A DNA stretch of 64,000 bases from Schaalia sp. ORNL0103 (GTDB lineage Bacteria > Actinomycetota > Actinomycetes > Actinomycetales > Actinomycetaceae), in NCBI RefSeq assembly GCF_019429565.1, contig NZ_JAHXSA010000001.1, forward strand, positions 124,001 through 188,000. Direction: 5' to 3'. This document shows positions 43,224-52,066 of this stretch, piece after piece. Within the stretch, counting starts at the first letter, position 1, and every line of letters begins with the position of its first letter. Below the pieces are notes generated by a model, which saw nothing but the letters and a program-made list of their open reading frames with translations, was not told where the DNA came from and did no database searches. The position numbers were made by a program, and so were the translations under genes.

Positions 43224-43819
43224 GCCCAGCCGCGCAGGATCGCCTCCAGGCCCCGCTCAAACTGGGCGTTAAAGTCGTAGCGGCCGTCCAGGAGATCCTC
43301 GATGAGCGGGCGCAGCGCCTGCGCGTCCTCGGGGTCGAGTGCGGCGCTCGCGGCCGACAGGTCGACCGGCTGTTCGGGGGAGCCGCCCACGGGCGGAACG
43401 ACTTCGGCGGCGACGAAGGCCGTCGTGTAGATCGACACCGCGTTGACTAGCCCCAGCATGTCCGCGTTCGGCGTGAAGCCGCGCCGGGCGAGCGTTACGA
43501 ACACGCGGGCCAGGAGCGCAAGCTGCTCGGGCGTCGACATGGGGTGCGTGAGTAGCAGCATGACTGCGCCCGGGTGGGAGCGCAGTGTTGATGCCAGGCA
43601 GTGCGCGTAGGCGCGCATGTAGGTCAGCAGGGGCGAGGTGGGGGTACCTTCGGTCGGCTCCGACGCCTCGTGCGTGGGCGTCGAAGCTGAATCGACCGCT
43701 CCGGCATTCACGCGGTCCAGGAACGACTCGAACGTGAGGCGCCAGACCTGCTCGGCGATGCCCTCCAGGAGGGCCGCCTTGTCGGGGAAAAGTACTGATT
43801 TGCTGCGTTTTTCTGACAA
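43220..43819 (-). pseudogene. TetR-family regulator lacking its DNA-binding domain
   Basis: The 199-codon frame starts at a TTG without ribosome site. It reads LFPDKAALLEGIAEQVWRLT, which is normally the junction after the TetR helix-turn-helix, followed by a TetR_C-type ligand domain (MRAYAHCLASTLRSHPGAVM). The 45 or so residues of the DNA-binding domain are missing, replaced by the promoter region of the heme gene. It looks like a 5'-truncated relic; an expressed dominant-negative partner is less likely. Confidence 0.72.
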
Positions 43820-43850
43820 TCTGTCGCTGCAGCGGGAAGGGGAGCGGCCC

Positions 43851-43856
43851 TACACT
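43851..43856 (+). promoter_or_regulatory. -10 element for heme fusion gene
   Basis: TACACT 29 bases before the GTG start; AGGAGG at 43875-43880 is the ribosome site. Confidence 0.45.
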
Positions 43857-43885
43857 GTCCACGCTAGGCCTGAAGGAGGACTGAA

Positions 43886-46099
43886 GTGCCAGGTATGGAT
43901 ACCTACGACGCAATCATGCTGCTGTCCTACGGTGGCCCGGACGGCCCGGACGACGTCCTGCCGTTCATGCGCAACGCGACGCGCGGTCGCGGAATCCCCG
44001 ACGAACGCCTGCTTCAGGTCGCTGCCCACTACAAGCGCTTCGGCGGCGTCTCGCCCATCAATGCATGCAACCAGCGCCTGATTGCCGACCTGTCCGCGGA
44101 GCTCCGCAGGCGCGGGCACGACATTCCCGTCGGGTGGGGAAATCGCAACTGGCACCCCTTTGTTACCGAAGGCCTCGACGAGCTCGCCCAGGCGGGTGCT
44201 CGGCGCATCCTCGTCCTGCCCACCTCCGCCTACGCCTCGTACTCGGGATGCCGCCAGTACCGCGAAGACCTCGCCGAGGCCGCGGAAGCCCTGCGCGACA
44301 AGTGGGGGACGATCGTACTGGGGGCTGAAGGCAGCGCCGACAATCCTGACGCCGACATCATCCTGGACAAGGTCCGTCCCTACTACTCGACCCCCGGTAT
44401 GGCGAGCGCGCAGATCGCGTCCGTTCGGCGCGCGTGGGAGGCGCTAACGGCGCGCGGAGTCGAGGCATCCGGGATTCGCCTGATCTTCGTCACCCACTCC
44501 ATCCCCGTGAGCATGGAGGCAGGGTCCTCGCCCTTCCCCTTCCGTCCCTCAACTGACGAGGCCGCGGCGACCTCGGACGGTCACGTCGAGCAGCAGGGGA
44601 GTGAGGCCTCGTCGCAAACGGGAACCCCCGCAACCGAAATCAGCTACGTCGCCCAGCATCACGCCCTCATCCAAGCGATCATGCCGGAGCTGAGGCGCGT
44701 CCTCGGGCGTGCGGATCTGGGCTACGACCTCGTGTATTGCTCACGGTCGGGACCCCCGCAGGCCCGCTGGCTCGAACCCGATATCAACGATTTCCTCGAG
44801 GAGATCGCGGCCGCCGCGAACCCTCTGACCGGCGCTGTCGTCGTCCCCATCGGCTTCATCTGCGACCACATGGAGGTCGTCTACGACCTCGATACCGAGG
44901 CGAAGGAGACCGCCGCGCACCTGGGGATCCCCTACGAGCGTGCCGACACCGTCGCGACGGATCCGGCCTTCGTGTCCTCCCTGGTCGACGTACTCGAAGA
45001 GCGCGCTGCCCAGGCGCGAGGTGAGAAGCCCTCGCCCGTCACCGTGACGGGCACCGGCCCCTTCCATACCGTCTGCCCGAGCGACTGCTGCCTCTCCCCG
45101 GCGCGCCCAGGCCATGCCTCGCCCGCCGCCGCGAGCGCCCACCCCGGCACCGCCCCTCATTCTTCCGGCGCGCCCGCCCGAGCCGCCGGTCAACCAGCCC
45201 CAACCCAGGAGGACTCCATGTCTACCCCGCATCCCCATGCCGTCGTGCCGCCCGAGCAGAACCCGGACAACCCGGGACATCCCGCAGGAGTGCCGGATCG
45301 CGTCGGTGAGCACGCCGCGCGCCACCAGGCCCGCCACGCGGGCACCGAGGCGACGCCCCACTCGCACGCCGCTCACGCCCACGTCACCGACCCGCGCGAC
45401 GCGACGGACGTCGACTTCGACGAGGTCAACAACAAGCAGCACTACGCCCTCTACTCTGTGTTCGCGCTCGGGGAGTCGCTGCCCGCCGACGACGGCGAGC
45501 GCGGCCGCATTATCGCCGAGTCCCTGGACTACGTGAAGGGCGCGGGCGTGGAAATCCGCGGCTTCTACGACGTGTCCGGCTTCCGCGCCGAGGCGGACCT
45601 GATGGTGTGGTGGCTCGACGACGATCCCGAGGTCCTTCAGGACGCCTACCACCGTCTGCGCGCCAGTGCGCTCGGCAAGTTCCTGGACCCGGTGTGGTCC
45701 TGCATGGGCCTGCACACCCCCGCCGAGTTCAACAAGCGTCACATTCCCGCCTGCTTCGGCGGCGTCGCGCCCCGTGACTGGGCGATGGTCTACCCCTTCG
45801 TGCGCTCCTACGACTGGTATCTCAAGGCTCCCGAAGAGCGTGCCCGCATCATGGCCGAACACGGTCGCAACGGCTTCGCGCAGTACCCGGACGTCAAGGG
45901 CTCGACCCTGTCGGCCTTCGGCTTCTCCGACTACGAGTGGGTGCTCGCGTTCGAGGCCGACAGCCTGGATCGCCTCGAGGGCGTCATGCACGCCCAGCGC
46001 TACACCGAGGCGCGTCTCTACGTGCGTGAGGACACCCCGTTCTTCACGGGTCCGCGCGTGAGCCTCGGCGAGTGGGCGGAGCGCCAGCCCCGCGCATAA
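43886..46099 (+). CDS. hemH-hemQ: Coproporphyrin ferrochelatase fused to coproheme decarboxylase (CpfC-ChdC)
   Basis: 737 aa, one open frame. Residues 5-380 are ferrochelatase: catalytic H204 in FVTHSIPVSM and E330 in CDHMEVVYDLD. C122 plus C397, C401 and C402 (VCPSDCC) are placed like the [2Fe-2S] ligands of actinobacterial ferrochelatases. Residues 403-500 are an Ala/Pro/His-rich linker. Residues 510-737 are the HemQ/ChdC domain: Y636 in MVYPFVRSYDWY and proximal H659 in AEHGRNG. Together they insert iron into coproporphyrin III and decarboxylate coproheme to heme b, the last two steps of the coproporphyrin route. AGGAGG at 45207 sits 5 bases before an in-frame ATG at 45218, so free ChdC may also be made. 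Confidence 0.93.
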   Translation: MPGMDTYDAIMLLSYGGPDGPDDVLPFMRNATRGRGIPDERLLQVAAHYKRFGGVSPINACNQRLIADLSAELRRRGHDIPVGWGNRNWHPFVTEGLDELAQAGARRILVLPTSAYASYSGCRQYREDLAEAAEALRDKWGTIVLGAEGSADNPDADIILDKVRPYYSTPGMASAQIASVRRAWEALTARGVEASGIRLIFVTHSIPVSMEAGSSPFPFRPSTDEAAATSDGHVEQQGSEASSQTGTPATEISYVAQHHALIQAIMPELRRVLGRADLGYDLVYCSRSGPPQARWLEPDINDFLEEIAAAANPLTGAVVVPIGFICDHMEVVYDLDTEAKETAAHLGIPYERADTVATDPAFVSSLVDVLEERAAQARGEKPSPVTVTGTGPFHTVCPSDCCLSPARPGHASPAAASAHPGTAPHSSGAPARAAGQPAPTQEDSMSTPHPHAVVPPEQNPDNPGHPAGVPDRVGEHAARHQARHAGTEATPHSHAAHAHVTDPRDATDVDFDEVNNKQHYALYSVFALGESLPADDGERGRIIAESLDYVKGAGVEIRGFYDVSGFRAEADLMVWWLDDDPEVLQDAYHRLRASALGKFLDPVWSCMGLHTPAEFNKRHIPACFGGVAPRDWAMVYPFVRSYDWYLKAPEERARIMAEHGRNGFAQYPDVKGSTLSAFGFSDYEWVLAFEADSLDRLEGVMHAQRYTEARLYVREDTPFFTGPRVSLGEWAERQPRA
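45207..45220 (+). promoter_or_regulatory. Internal ribosome site and start codon within heme fusion gene
   Basis: AGGAGG (45207-45212), 5-nt spacer, ATG (45218) encoding M445, which would give a 293-residue stand-alone coproheme decarboxylase. Confidence 0.6.
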
Positions 46100-46122
46100 G
46101 GGCCGCGCTTATCTGTCAGCCA

Positions 46123-46162
46123 GCCCCGGCCTCGTCCCTGAGAAAAGGAACGAGGCCGGGGC
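46123..46162. terminator. Terminator between heme fusion gene and esterase gene
   Basis: 16-bp stem GCCCCGGCCTCGTCCC paired with GGAACGAGGCCGGGGC (one mismatch). Same core as the hairpins at 33013 and 33735; serves two convergent genes. Confidence 0.8.
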
Positions 46163-46199
46163 GCAGTGCGATGCCATCACGTGGCGCGGGTGGCGCGCT

Positions 46200-47195
46200 C
46201 TACTTGCCTGGGAAGAGCAGCGGCAGGTTGTGCTCGACCTGGTTGGCGATCGAGGTCATTGAGTGGGTTTCGCCGTCGTCGATCCACAGCTGCAGGCTGT
46301 CCTCGGTCATGAGGTCGGGATAGTCTTCGCGGAGCTCATCAATCTGCGGGGTCATGTCCCACAGGGCAGGGTCCTCCGAGCCGACCGACGCGAGGACGCG
46401 GAAGTCCTGTGGGCCGTACTGGGCGCGCTCGACCCCGGCGGTCACCAGCTCGGCGATGCGCGGGGAATCCGCGTCCTCCTCGCGTCCGATCCACGACTCG
46501 CCGGCCATCGGCATGTACCCGTAGAAGTACTGCGGACGCAAGGCAAAAACATCCCACGTGGTCGTCGCGCCCATTGAGAAACCACCGAATGCGCGGTGCC
46601 TGCGCGAGGCTCGCAGCGACTGGTCGGACGTGTCGCCGCGAGCGAACGTGGTGTAGCGAGACTCAACGGCGTCGATCAGAGTATCGATCTCGCTCGTCGC
46701 GAAGAAGCGATTGAGCGCGTAGTCGTCCTCGTAATCGTCGGTCGCGAACGACCGATCCGGATAGTAGGTCGCGAATACGACGATCGTGGGAGCGATGCTT
46801 CCGTCGGAGGTCAGCTGATCGACCACGGGGGCCACGCCCTCGGCCAGGCCGTCGGCCGTGCCCCACCACCCGTGCGTCAGGTAGACGATGTTCACGGGAA
46901 CCCCCGGCGTGTAGGACGCAGGCACGTAGACGAGGGCCTCCTTCTCGTAGGTCACGCCCTCGTAGGCCTGCTCGTAGGTGATCTCTTGGATCGTCCCTTC
47001 CAGTGCCCGGGTGGCGAGCGCGGAGGTCGTGCCGTCCTCCTCGTAGGAGACGGGAGCGGGGTCCTTCTGACCGTGACCGGTTCGATGGAGGGCCGCCGAT
47101 GTGAGGCCCGCGAGGCCAAACAGGCTGAGCGTGATCGCAACCGACGCGGCGATAACGCCCATCCTGTTGGAACGGCGCACGAATCGTGTTGTCAC
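46200..47195 (-). CDS. Membrane-anchored or secreted alpha/beta-hydrolase esterase
   Basis: 331 aa, GTG start. Residues 13-35 are a hydrophobic signal/anchor, so the catalytic part lies outside the membrane. Esterase D/feruloyl-esterase-like fold: VNIVYLTHGWWGT (oxyanion region), nucleophile Ser in GGFSMGAT, acidic residue in the DYPDLMTEDS region and His in DDGETHSM. Related proteins include CE1-type esterases and the mycolyltransferase-like fold. Substrate unknown; a polysaccharide ester is plausible for an oral or gut commensal. Confidence 0.82.
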   Translation of the reverse strand: MTTRFVRRSNRMGVIAASVAITLSLFGLAGLTSAALHRTGHGQKDPAPVSYEEDGTTSALATRALEGTIQEITYEQAYEGVTYEKEALVYVPASYTPGVPVNIVYLTHGWWGTADGLAEGVAPVVDQLTSDGSIAPTIVVFATYYPDRSFATDDYEDDYALNRFFATSEIDTLIDAVESRYTTFARGDTSDQSLRASRRHRAFGGFSMGATTTWDVFALRPQYFYGYMPMAGESWIGREEDADSPRIAELVTAGVERAQYGPQDFRVLASVGSEDPALWDMTPQIDELREDYPDLMTEDSLQLWIDDGETHSMTSIANQVEHNLPLLFPGK

Positions 47196-47568
47196 TGCCC
47201 TCGCCTCGACCTGGTTGTCCTCATGTCTTCCACTGTATGCCCGGTTGGGCTGCTGCTACCAATCGGTGTGTCTGCTTCTACCGATTGACGTGCCTGCCGC
47301 TTCCGATTGGCATGGCCGTTCCCACGCCTCGTTTTTCCTCCAATTCCGCACGTAATTCCCTCCTTGATCCTTCAAGATTTGAAATGTAATCGTTGGAATT
47401 CCGGGGTTTCTGGGGGCTTGGTGAAATGGGAGCTCGGGGAATTACGTGCGGAATTTGGGAGAGGGGCAGAGTGGGGAGGAGTAGGGAAGTGCTGAGTGAG
47501 AGTCGATACGTGCAGATGGTTACCGTGATAGTCTCCCGGTATCTATCGCGAGTTGCATGGGAGCAAAC
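47196..47568. repeat. Gene-free region with tandem and inverted repeats
   Basis: 373 bases between divergent genes. Three 22-bp tandem units (47256-47321) share CTACC.AT.G...GTG.CTGC. An inverted pair CCAATTCCGCACGTAATTCCC (47340-47360) and its complement at 47437-47458 (one extra base) frames a spacer holding the palindrome TTCAA-GAT-TTGAA (47371-47383). Same style as the repeats at 23.5-24.5 kb but unrelated sequences. Confidence 0.75.
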
Positions 47569-49935
47569 ATGACCCAGGACCTGATCCGTCGTGGCGACAA
47601 CGAGCGCCTGGTGTTTTCTGAAACCCCCCTTCCTCAGCTGACGGACGTTCGGGTCGAGGGGACGTATGAGGTCAGCCTGAGTGAGGGCGGCGAGGCGGAT
47701 GAGGCCGAAGCGTTCGAATGTGATCCCAACACCTCGCCCGCACAAGCCAGAGATTACGTTTTTGCCGCAGCGAGCGGCACTCTCATGGGAGCACTCAGTG
47801 TCCTGTGGCAAAAGGACCTCAACCTGGCGGACGCGCACAAGTTCGGGGCCGAAAAGATCGAGAAAATCGTCATTGAAGCAGCCCAGCGGGTGGGGCCCAG
47901 GAAGGAAAATCTGAGTATCGCAGACGCGATCCGTTTCCTCGAAAAGACTTCCCCTTTCGTTGGTGACAAGCTCACTCCGGAGTTCGGTGGTGGTCTCCAG
48001 CACCACCTGCGCGACTTTTCCCACCATCCCTCGCCCGTGGGGCTCGTGTGCTCCATCCTCATGCAATTCACTGGCAAAGGGTTTGGGACCGCGACGGATG
48101 GGAGCTTCGCGATCTTTGACTTGCCTGCCGAGGCTCTGAAGGATGGAAGGTTAATCGGCAAGAATGTCGAGGAAAAGTTCCTCTACGGAACCCTCAAGTG
48201 GGTTCTCCACCTCATCAGCGACATGGCGGGCTCGAGCTCGACCCCCGGCGCGGGCACGGGCATTCCTGGCCCGATTCTCTCCTTCCTGAAGGAGGCCTCG
48301 GCCCTGCCATTCTTCCGGGACATGACTATCGCGTACGAGGATAAGGTCGCCACTTTCTCGCAGTGGGTGTCGAAGGCATTCAACGGTACGCTCCTGAAGG
48401 ACCAGGACGGAAAACCCCTGCGCTTTGATCTGCGGACTGAGGTTGGCATGGGGAGTCAGGTCCTCACGCAGGTTCCCGCCGTCCTCGCGAACGAGTGTAT
48501 TGTCCGTGGCTTCTACACGATCACGCGCTTCATCGATGAACTTAGGCGTTCGGATGTGTCCAGCGTCAAGGACTTGGGGCGCATTAATCCCTCGCGATTC
48601 CTGCCTCTCAATAGCCGGGCGCTGACGCGTATGCTGACGGTCGCCTCGGGTGCCTTCGTAGTCATCAATACCTCTATCGCAGCTGTACGTGCGGCGGTCG
48701 ATGGGGCTGCGAGTGGCGAGGTGGGAGCAGTCCCGCTTTTCTTCATGCGCCTCAACTATGTCGGGATCGGACGTTTTGCTTTCGCTCTATGGGCCGACAG
48801 GTCCTACATCTACGAGGATGTCGAACAGTGGTGGGAGCGGTGTCAGGCGAGCAAGATGGGCACGGATGTGGCTGTGCATGCGCCCATGGGTGAGGAGATT
48901 CAACGTGTCGTCGAGTCGCTACGCATGCTGTGGCTCGAGGACGACTATCGCCGCGAGAAGAACGACAAACGGCGTGAGCACAAAGAAGTGCTGATCGGCG
49001 CTTGGGTGCGCAGGCAGCGTATCGCACACGACGAGAGCCAGGGGGAGTACTTCCTTGACGCCGCCGATGCCTACCGCGAGTTGGAAGCGGTGTGCGCAGG
49101 GGAGGATGGGGAACTCGTTCGCCTGGCCATTGCCCAGCAATTGCTCGCGTACCGCCCCTACGCCACGGAAAAGAAGCTCTCCCTCTCCCAGACGTGGCTC
49201 ACCGATGTCTTCACCGCCGACCAGGATGTTATCGATTCGGAGACGCTCAAGCGGCTGAAGAGTGCGCGTGCGTCCTACGACCGCTGGCTCTCAGGTACCT
49301 ACACGAAGTGGGCGGTGCGCGGTGCTGCGGCTGTGGCTGCAACCGTTGCCACGGGTGGGGTGGCGGCCGTGGCAGCTCCCGCGATCGCGACCGTCCTAGC
49401 CGGCGAGGCCGTGGTTGGACTGAGCGGTGCTGCGCTGACGAGTGCGAGCCTCGCGTGGGTAGGCGGTGGTTCCCTCGCCGCAGGAGGCCTCGGTATGGCG
49501 GGTGGGACCGCGATCATCACGGGAGGAGGCGCGGTTCTTGGCCTGACGGCGGCGTCGAGTGGAGCGGCCCTGGTGGGGGCGTTCAGCAAGGACTACGCAG
49601 AACAAGTGAAGCAGGGATGTGTCGAGTGGCTCGCCCAGTGTTCGGTGCTTCTTGAGGAAAGCCCGGCGCAGGCGCTGAGAGTTATCGAGGAGTCGAAGGC
49701 GCGCTTGGAGCGCGCGATCGACGCGGACAAGCGCACGATTGAGGCCTTGAAGGGAACGAAAGAGAAAGATCAGAAGAAGCGAGGGCAAAGCCTGAACGAA
49801 GGCGTTTCTCACCTCCGCTACACCGTGGCCGAGCTGGAGCGCCTCGGCAAGAAGGCACGCGAGGCCGCCCTGGAGAGCGGTGACCTCGCTCCGAGTGGGA
49901 GCACCGATATCGCCCGCGTTCCAGAGTCGGACTAG
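47569..49935 (+). CDS. Large protein of unknown function with glycine-rich hydrophobic segment
   Basis: 788 aa. ATG 47569 was chosen because GGGAG lies 5 bases upstream; ATG 47557 has no site. I recognise no catalytic motif. Residues 1-350 are soluble and mixed; 355-410 contain a moderately hydrophobic stretch (LTVASGAFVVINTSIAAVRA). Residues 583-675 are strikingly Gly/Ala-rich and hydrophobic (GGVAAVAAPAIATVLAGEAV, GGSLAAGGLGMAGGTAIITG), like glycine-zipper membrane inserts. The last 110 residues are charged and predicted coiled coil. Codon use is a little less GC-extreme than in neighbours. It stands alone, flanked by a repeat-rich control region. Confidence 0.7.
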   Translation: MTQDLIRRGDNERLVFSETPLPQLTDVRVEGTYEVSLSEGGEADEAEAFECDPNTSPAQARDYVFAAASGTLMGALSVLWQKDLNLADAHKFGAEKIEKIVIEAAQRVGPRKENLSIADAIRFLEKTSPFVGDKLTPEFGGGLQHHLRDFSHHPSPVGLVCSILMQFTGKGFGTATDGSFAIFDLPAEALKDGRLIGKNVEEKFLYGTLKWVLHLISDMAGSSSTPGAGTGIPGPILSFLKEASALPFFRDMTIAYEDKVATFSQWVSKAFNGTLLKDQDGKPLRFDLRTEVGMGSQVLTQVPAVLANECIVRGFYTITRFIDELRRSDVSSVKDLGRINPSRFLPLNSRALTRMLTVASGAFVVINTSIAAVRAAVDGAASGEVGAVPLFFMRLNYVGIGRFAFALWADRSYIYEDVEQWWERCQASKMGTDVAVHAPMGEEIQRVVESLRMLWLEDDYRREKNDKRREHKEVLIGAWVRRQRIAHDESQGEYFLDAADAYRELEAVCAGEDGELVRLAIAQQLLAYRPYATEKKLSLSQTWLTDVFTADQDVIDSETLKRLKSARASYDRWLSGTYTKWAVRGAAAVAATVATGGVAAVAAPAIATVLAGEAVVGLSGAALTSASLAWVGGGSLAAGGLGMAGGTAIITGGGAVLGLTAASSGAALVGAFSKDYAEQVKQGCVEWLAQCSVLLEESPAQALRVIEESKARLERAIDADKRTIEALKGTKEKDQKKRGQSLNEGVSHLRYTVAELERLGKKAREAALESGDLAPSGSTDIARVPESD

Positions 49936-49992
49936 TGTGACCTGCCAGTCACCGGGGGTCGTGCGCTCGCGGGGTGGGCATACCCTGGGTGT

Positions 49993-50592
49993 ATGACACC
50001 TGAGATCACCGACCCGGCCGTCCGTGCAATCGCCGAGGAGATCGCCGCAGACCCGGCCAACGCCTCGTTCACGAAGCGAGGCGTGGAACCGCTGTTCTAC
50101 ACGGGACCCGAGTGTCGCATCATGATCGTTGGCCAAGCGCCCGGGCGCGTCGCCGAAGAAACTGGCATCGTGTGGAACGACCGCAGCGGCGACCGCCTGC
50201 GCGACTGGATGGGCATCGATAGGGACACCTTCTATGAGTCCGGGAAGCTCGCGATCGTCCCCATGGACTTCTACTTCCCGGGCACGGGAAAGAGCGGTGA
50301 CCTGCCTCCGCGCAAGGATTTCGCCGACACGTGGCACCCGCGCCTGCTCGAGCTCATGCCGAAGCTCGAGATGACGATCCTTGTCGGCGCGTATGCCACC
50401 AGGCGCTATCTAGGTCTGAAGTCTTCGGCCTCGCTGACCGACGTCGTGCGCGACTACAAGCACTACTTGCCCACGTATTTCCCGCTGGTGCATCCCTCGC
50501 CGCGCAACCAGATGTGGATGAAGAATAACCCCTGGTTTGCCGCCGACGTGCTGCCCGACCTGAAAGCGCGCGTCGCCTCCCTGCTCGCCTGA
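49993..50592 (+). CDS. Uracil-DNA glycosylase-superfamily protein
   Basis: 199 aa, ATG with TACCCT 6 bases upstream (leaderless type). UDG fold motifs: IMIVGQAPGRVAEETGIVWN (motif A region; the GQAPG loop lacks a Fe-S Cys cluster) and VHPSPRNQMW (motif B, HPSPRN). It resembles the single-domain YqaK/UDG-like family in Firmicutes and Actinobacteria. Base-excision activity is plausible but unproven because the family is poorly characterised. Confidence 0.85.
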   Translation: MTPEITDPAVRAIAEEIAADPANASFTKRGVEPLFYTGPECRIMIVGQAPGRVAEETGIVWNDRSGDRLRDWMGIDRDTFYESGKLAIVPMDFYFPGTGKSGDLPPRKDFADTWHPRLLELMPKLEMTILVGAYATRRYLGLKSSASLTDVVRDYKHYLPTYFPLVHPSPRNQMWMKNNPWFAADVLPDLKARVASLLA

Positions 50593-50630
50593 CGAGGCTG
50601 GGGCGGGGCGCGTGGTGCACACTGGAACGC

Positions 50631-51071
50631 ATGGACGATCTGCGCATTCCCGCTGGGCCCGGCTGCCCGCGTGGCCTCGTCGTGCCCGCGGGGGAGCTGA
50701 TCGAGCGCTTTTCGCACGCCTCGGGCCCCGGTGGCCAGGGGGTCAATACCGCGGACTCGCGCGTGCAGCTGAGCCTGGACCTCGCTGCGACAGTCGCGCT
50801 GAATGACAAGCAGCGCGAGCGCGCCATGTCCGTTCTCGGGGATCGCCTGAGCGAAACCGTTCTCACGGTCACCGCCGCCGAGCATCGCTCCCAACGCCGC
50901 AACCGCGCCGCCGCGCGCGAGCGCCTCGCCGAAGCTCTGCGTTCGGCCCTCGTCCCTCCCGTTCCTAGGCGGGCCACGAAGCCGACGCGGGGGTCGAAGC
51001 TGCGCCGCCTCGCCGACAAGAAGAGGCGCTCGGAGGTCAAGGCGCGCAGGCGCCGCCCCGACGCGGACTAA
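50631..51071 (+). CDS. arfB: Peptidyl-tRNA hydrolase ArfB (rescue factor)
   Basis: 146 aa. GGQ motif in HASGPGGQGVNTADSRVQL, the class I release-factor-like catalytic loop, followed by a Lys/Arg-rich tail (KLRRLADKKRRSEVKARRRR) that in ArfB enters the empty mRNA channel of stalled ribosomes. ATG 50631 has CACACT 7 bases upstream (leaderless type). Convergent with the methyltransferase gene, separated by 21 bases that contain one ACGAGGCCGGGG half-terminator. Confidence 0.93.
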   Translation: MDDLRIPAGPGCPRGLVVPAGELIERFSHASGPGGQGVNTADSRVQLSLDLAATVALNDKQRERAMSVLGDRLSETVLTVTAAEHRSQRRNRAAARERLAEALRSALVPPVPRRATKPTRGSKLRRLADKKRRSEVKARRRRPDAD

Positions 51072-51092
51072 GAAAAACGAGGCCGGGGCCGC

Positions 51093-51929
51093 CTACGCCC
51101 ACTCGCTCACGTCGGTGCGCCAGCCGATAAACACCCAGGTGACGGGCAGAGGGTAGTCCAGGACCCATTGTTCCCCTGCCTTTTCCGAGGTGGTGGCGGC
51201 GTCCTCACGCACACAGTGCTGCGCCGCGTAGGCGTCGAAGAGTCGCTCCTCGCGCGCGGTGAACGGCTCGGGGCCGGCCAGGCGACGAAGGTCCGAGCGG
51301 GCCTCGTCGAAGGAAGAAAACCTCATCGGACGGAAGGTCCGTGTGGTCGCGAAAACCGGGATACGTCCTAGGGATGCGAGCGCGCGGGTTACCTCGCGGA
51401 CGACGCGCGGGCGCCTCGCCGAGTGTCCCAGGTAGGTGAGCAGGCGTGGGTCGCGGGAAGGGAGCAGGCTGTCGGGCACGACGACCGCCGCGCGTGAGCG
51501 GGCCGCCGCGTCGAGCTTGCGTACGCAAGCGGACACGTCCCCGCTCATGAGGGAGCGTGATGCGAAGGCGACGTCGACGCTGTTCTCGCCCAGGCCTGCC
51601 TCCTCCCAGTCGTCCTCCCAGGCGAGCAGGTGGGAGGTGATTGGCAGTTTGTCGGCGGTCGTGCGCTCGTCGAGGATGGCCAGCATGGCCTCGGCGAAGT
51701 CGCAGCCGTGGACGCGGTGCCCGGCGCGGGCGAGGGGGACGGCGAGCGTGCCCGTCGCGCACCCCATGTCGAGGACCTCATCACCATCTTCGAGTGCGAG
51801 GAGATCCAGGAGCCAGCGCTCGTACTCGACGGTCGCGTCTCTCGTGAACGTCGCGGCCCGCTTGTTCCAATAGGCCTGCGAGTCCCGGTTCATTGTGCTC
51901 GCCTGTTCTCCGTGCGTGGTTGGCATCAT
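51093..51929 (-). CDS. SAM-dependent methyltransferase
   Basis: 278 aa from ATG 51929 (GAGGG 6 bases upstream). Class I Rossmann methyltransferase: motif I EVLDMGCATGTLAVPLA, an acidic residue after HGCDFAEAM, and SVDVAFASRSLMSGD in the motif IV position. Residues 190-278 form a variable cap. Similar proteins are annotated as UbiE/COQ5-like in anaerobes. Substrate unknown. Its promoter region is shared with the aldolase gene. Confidence 0.83.
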   Translation of the reverse strand: MMPTTHGEQASTMNRDSQAYWNKRAATFTRDATVEYERWLLDLLALEDGDEVLDMGCATGTLAVPLARAGHRVHGCDFAEAMLAILDERTTADKLPITSHLLAWEDDWEEAGLGENSVDVAFASRSLMSGDVSACVRKLDAAARSRAAVVVPDSLLPSRDPRLLTYLGHSARRPRVVREVTRALASLGRIPVFATTRTFRPMRFSSFDEARSDLRRLAGPEPFTAREERLFDAYAAQHCVREDAATTSEKAGEQWVLDYPLPVTWVFIGWRTDVSEWA

Positions 51930-52066
51930 GCGATGCCCTCACTTTCGTATCGGGAAGCCTGGCAGCATCGCCTGGCGAAAGTCAGGATAGTCCTTCAGTT
52001 CCAGCGAGAAAAGATCTTCAGGAGGAAACGGGAATCATCCGGCCAAGCGCGTGGAATAATGGCCCA

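Noticed and set aside
43886-46099. Heme fusion as a missed stop between two separate genes
   Set aside because: The frame is continuous with no stop in the linker; the internal ATG with AGGAGG was instead recorded as a possible second start.
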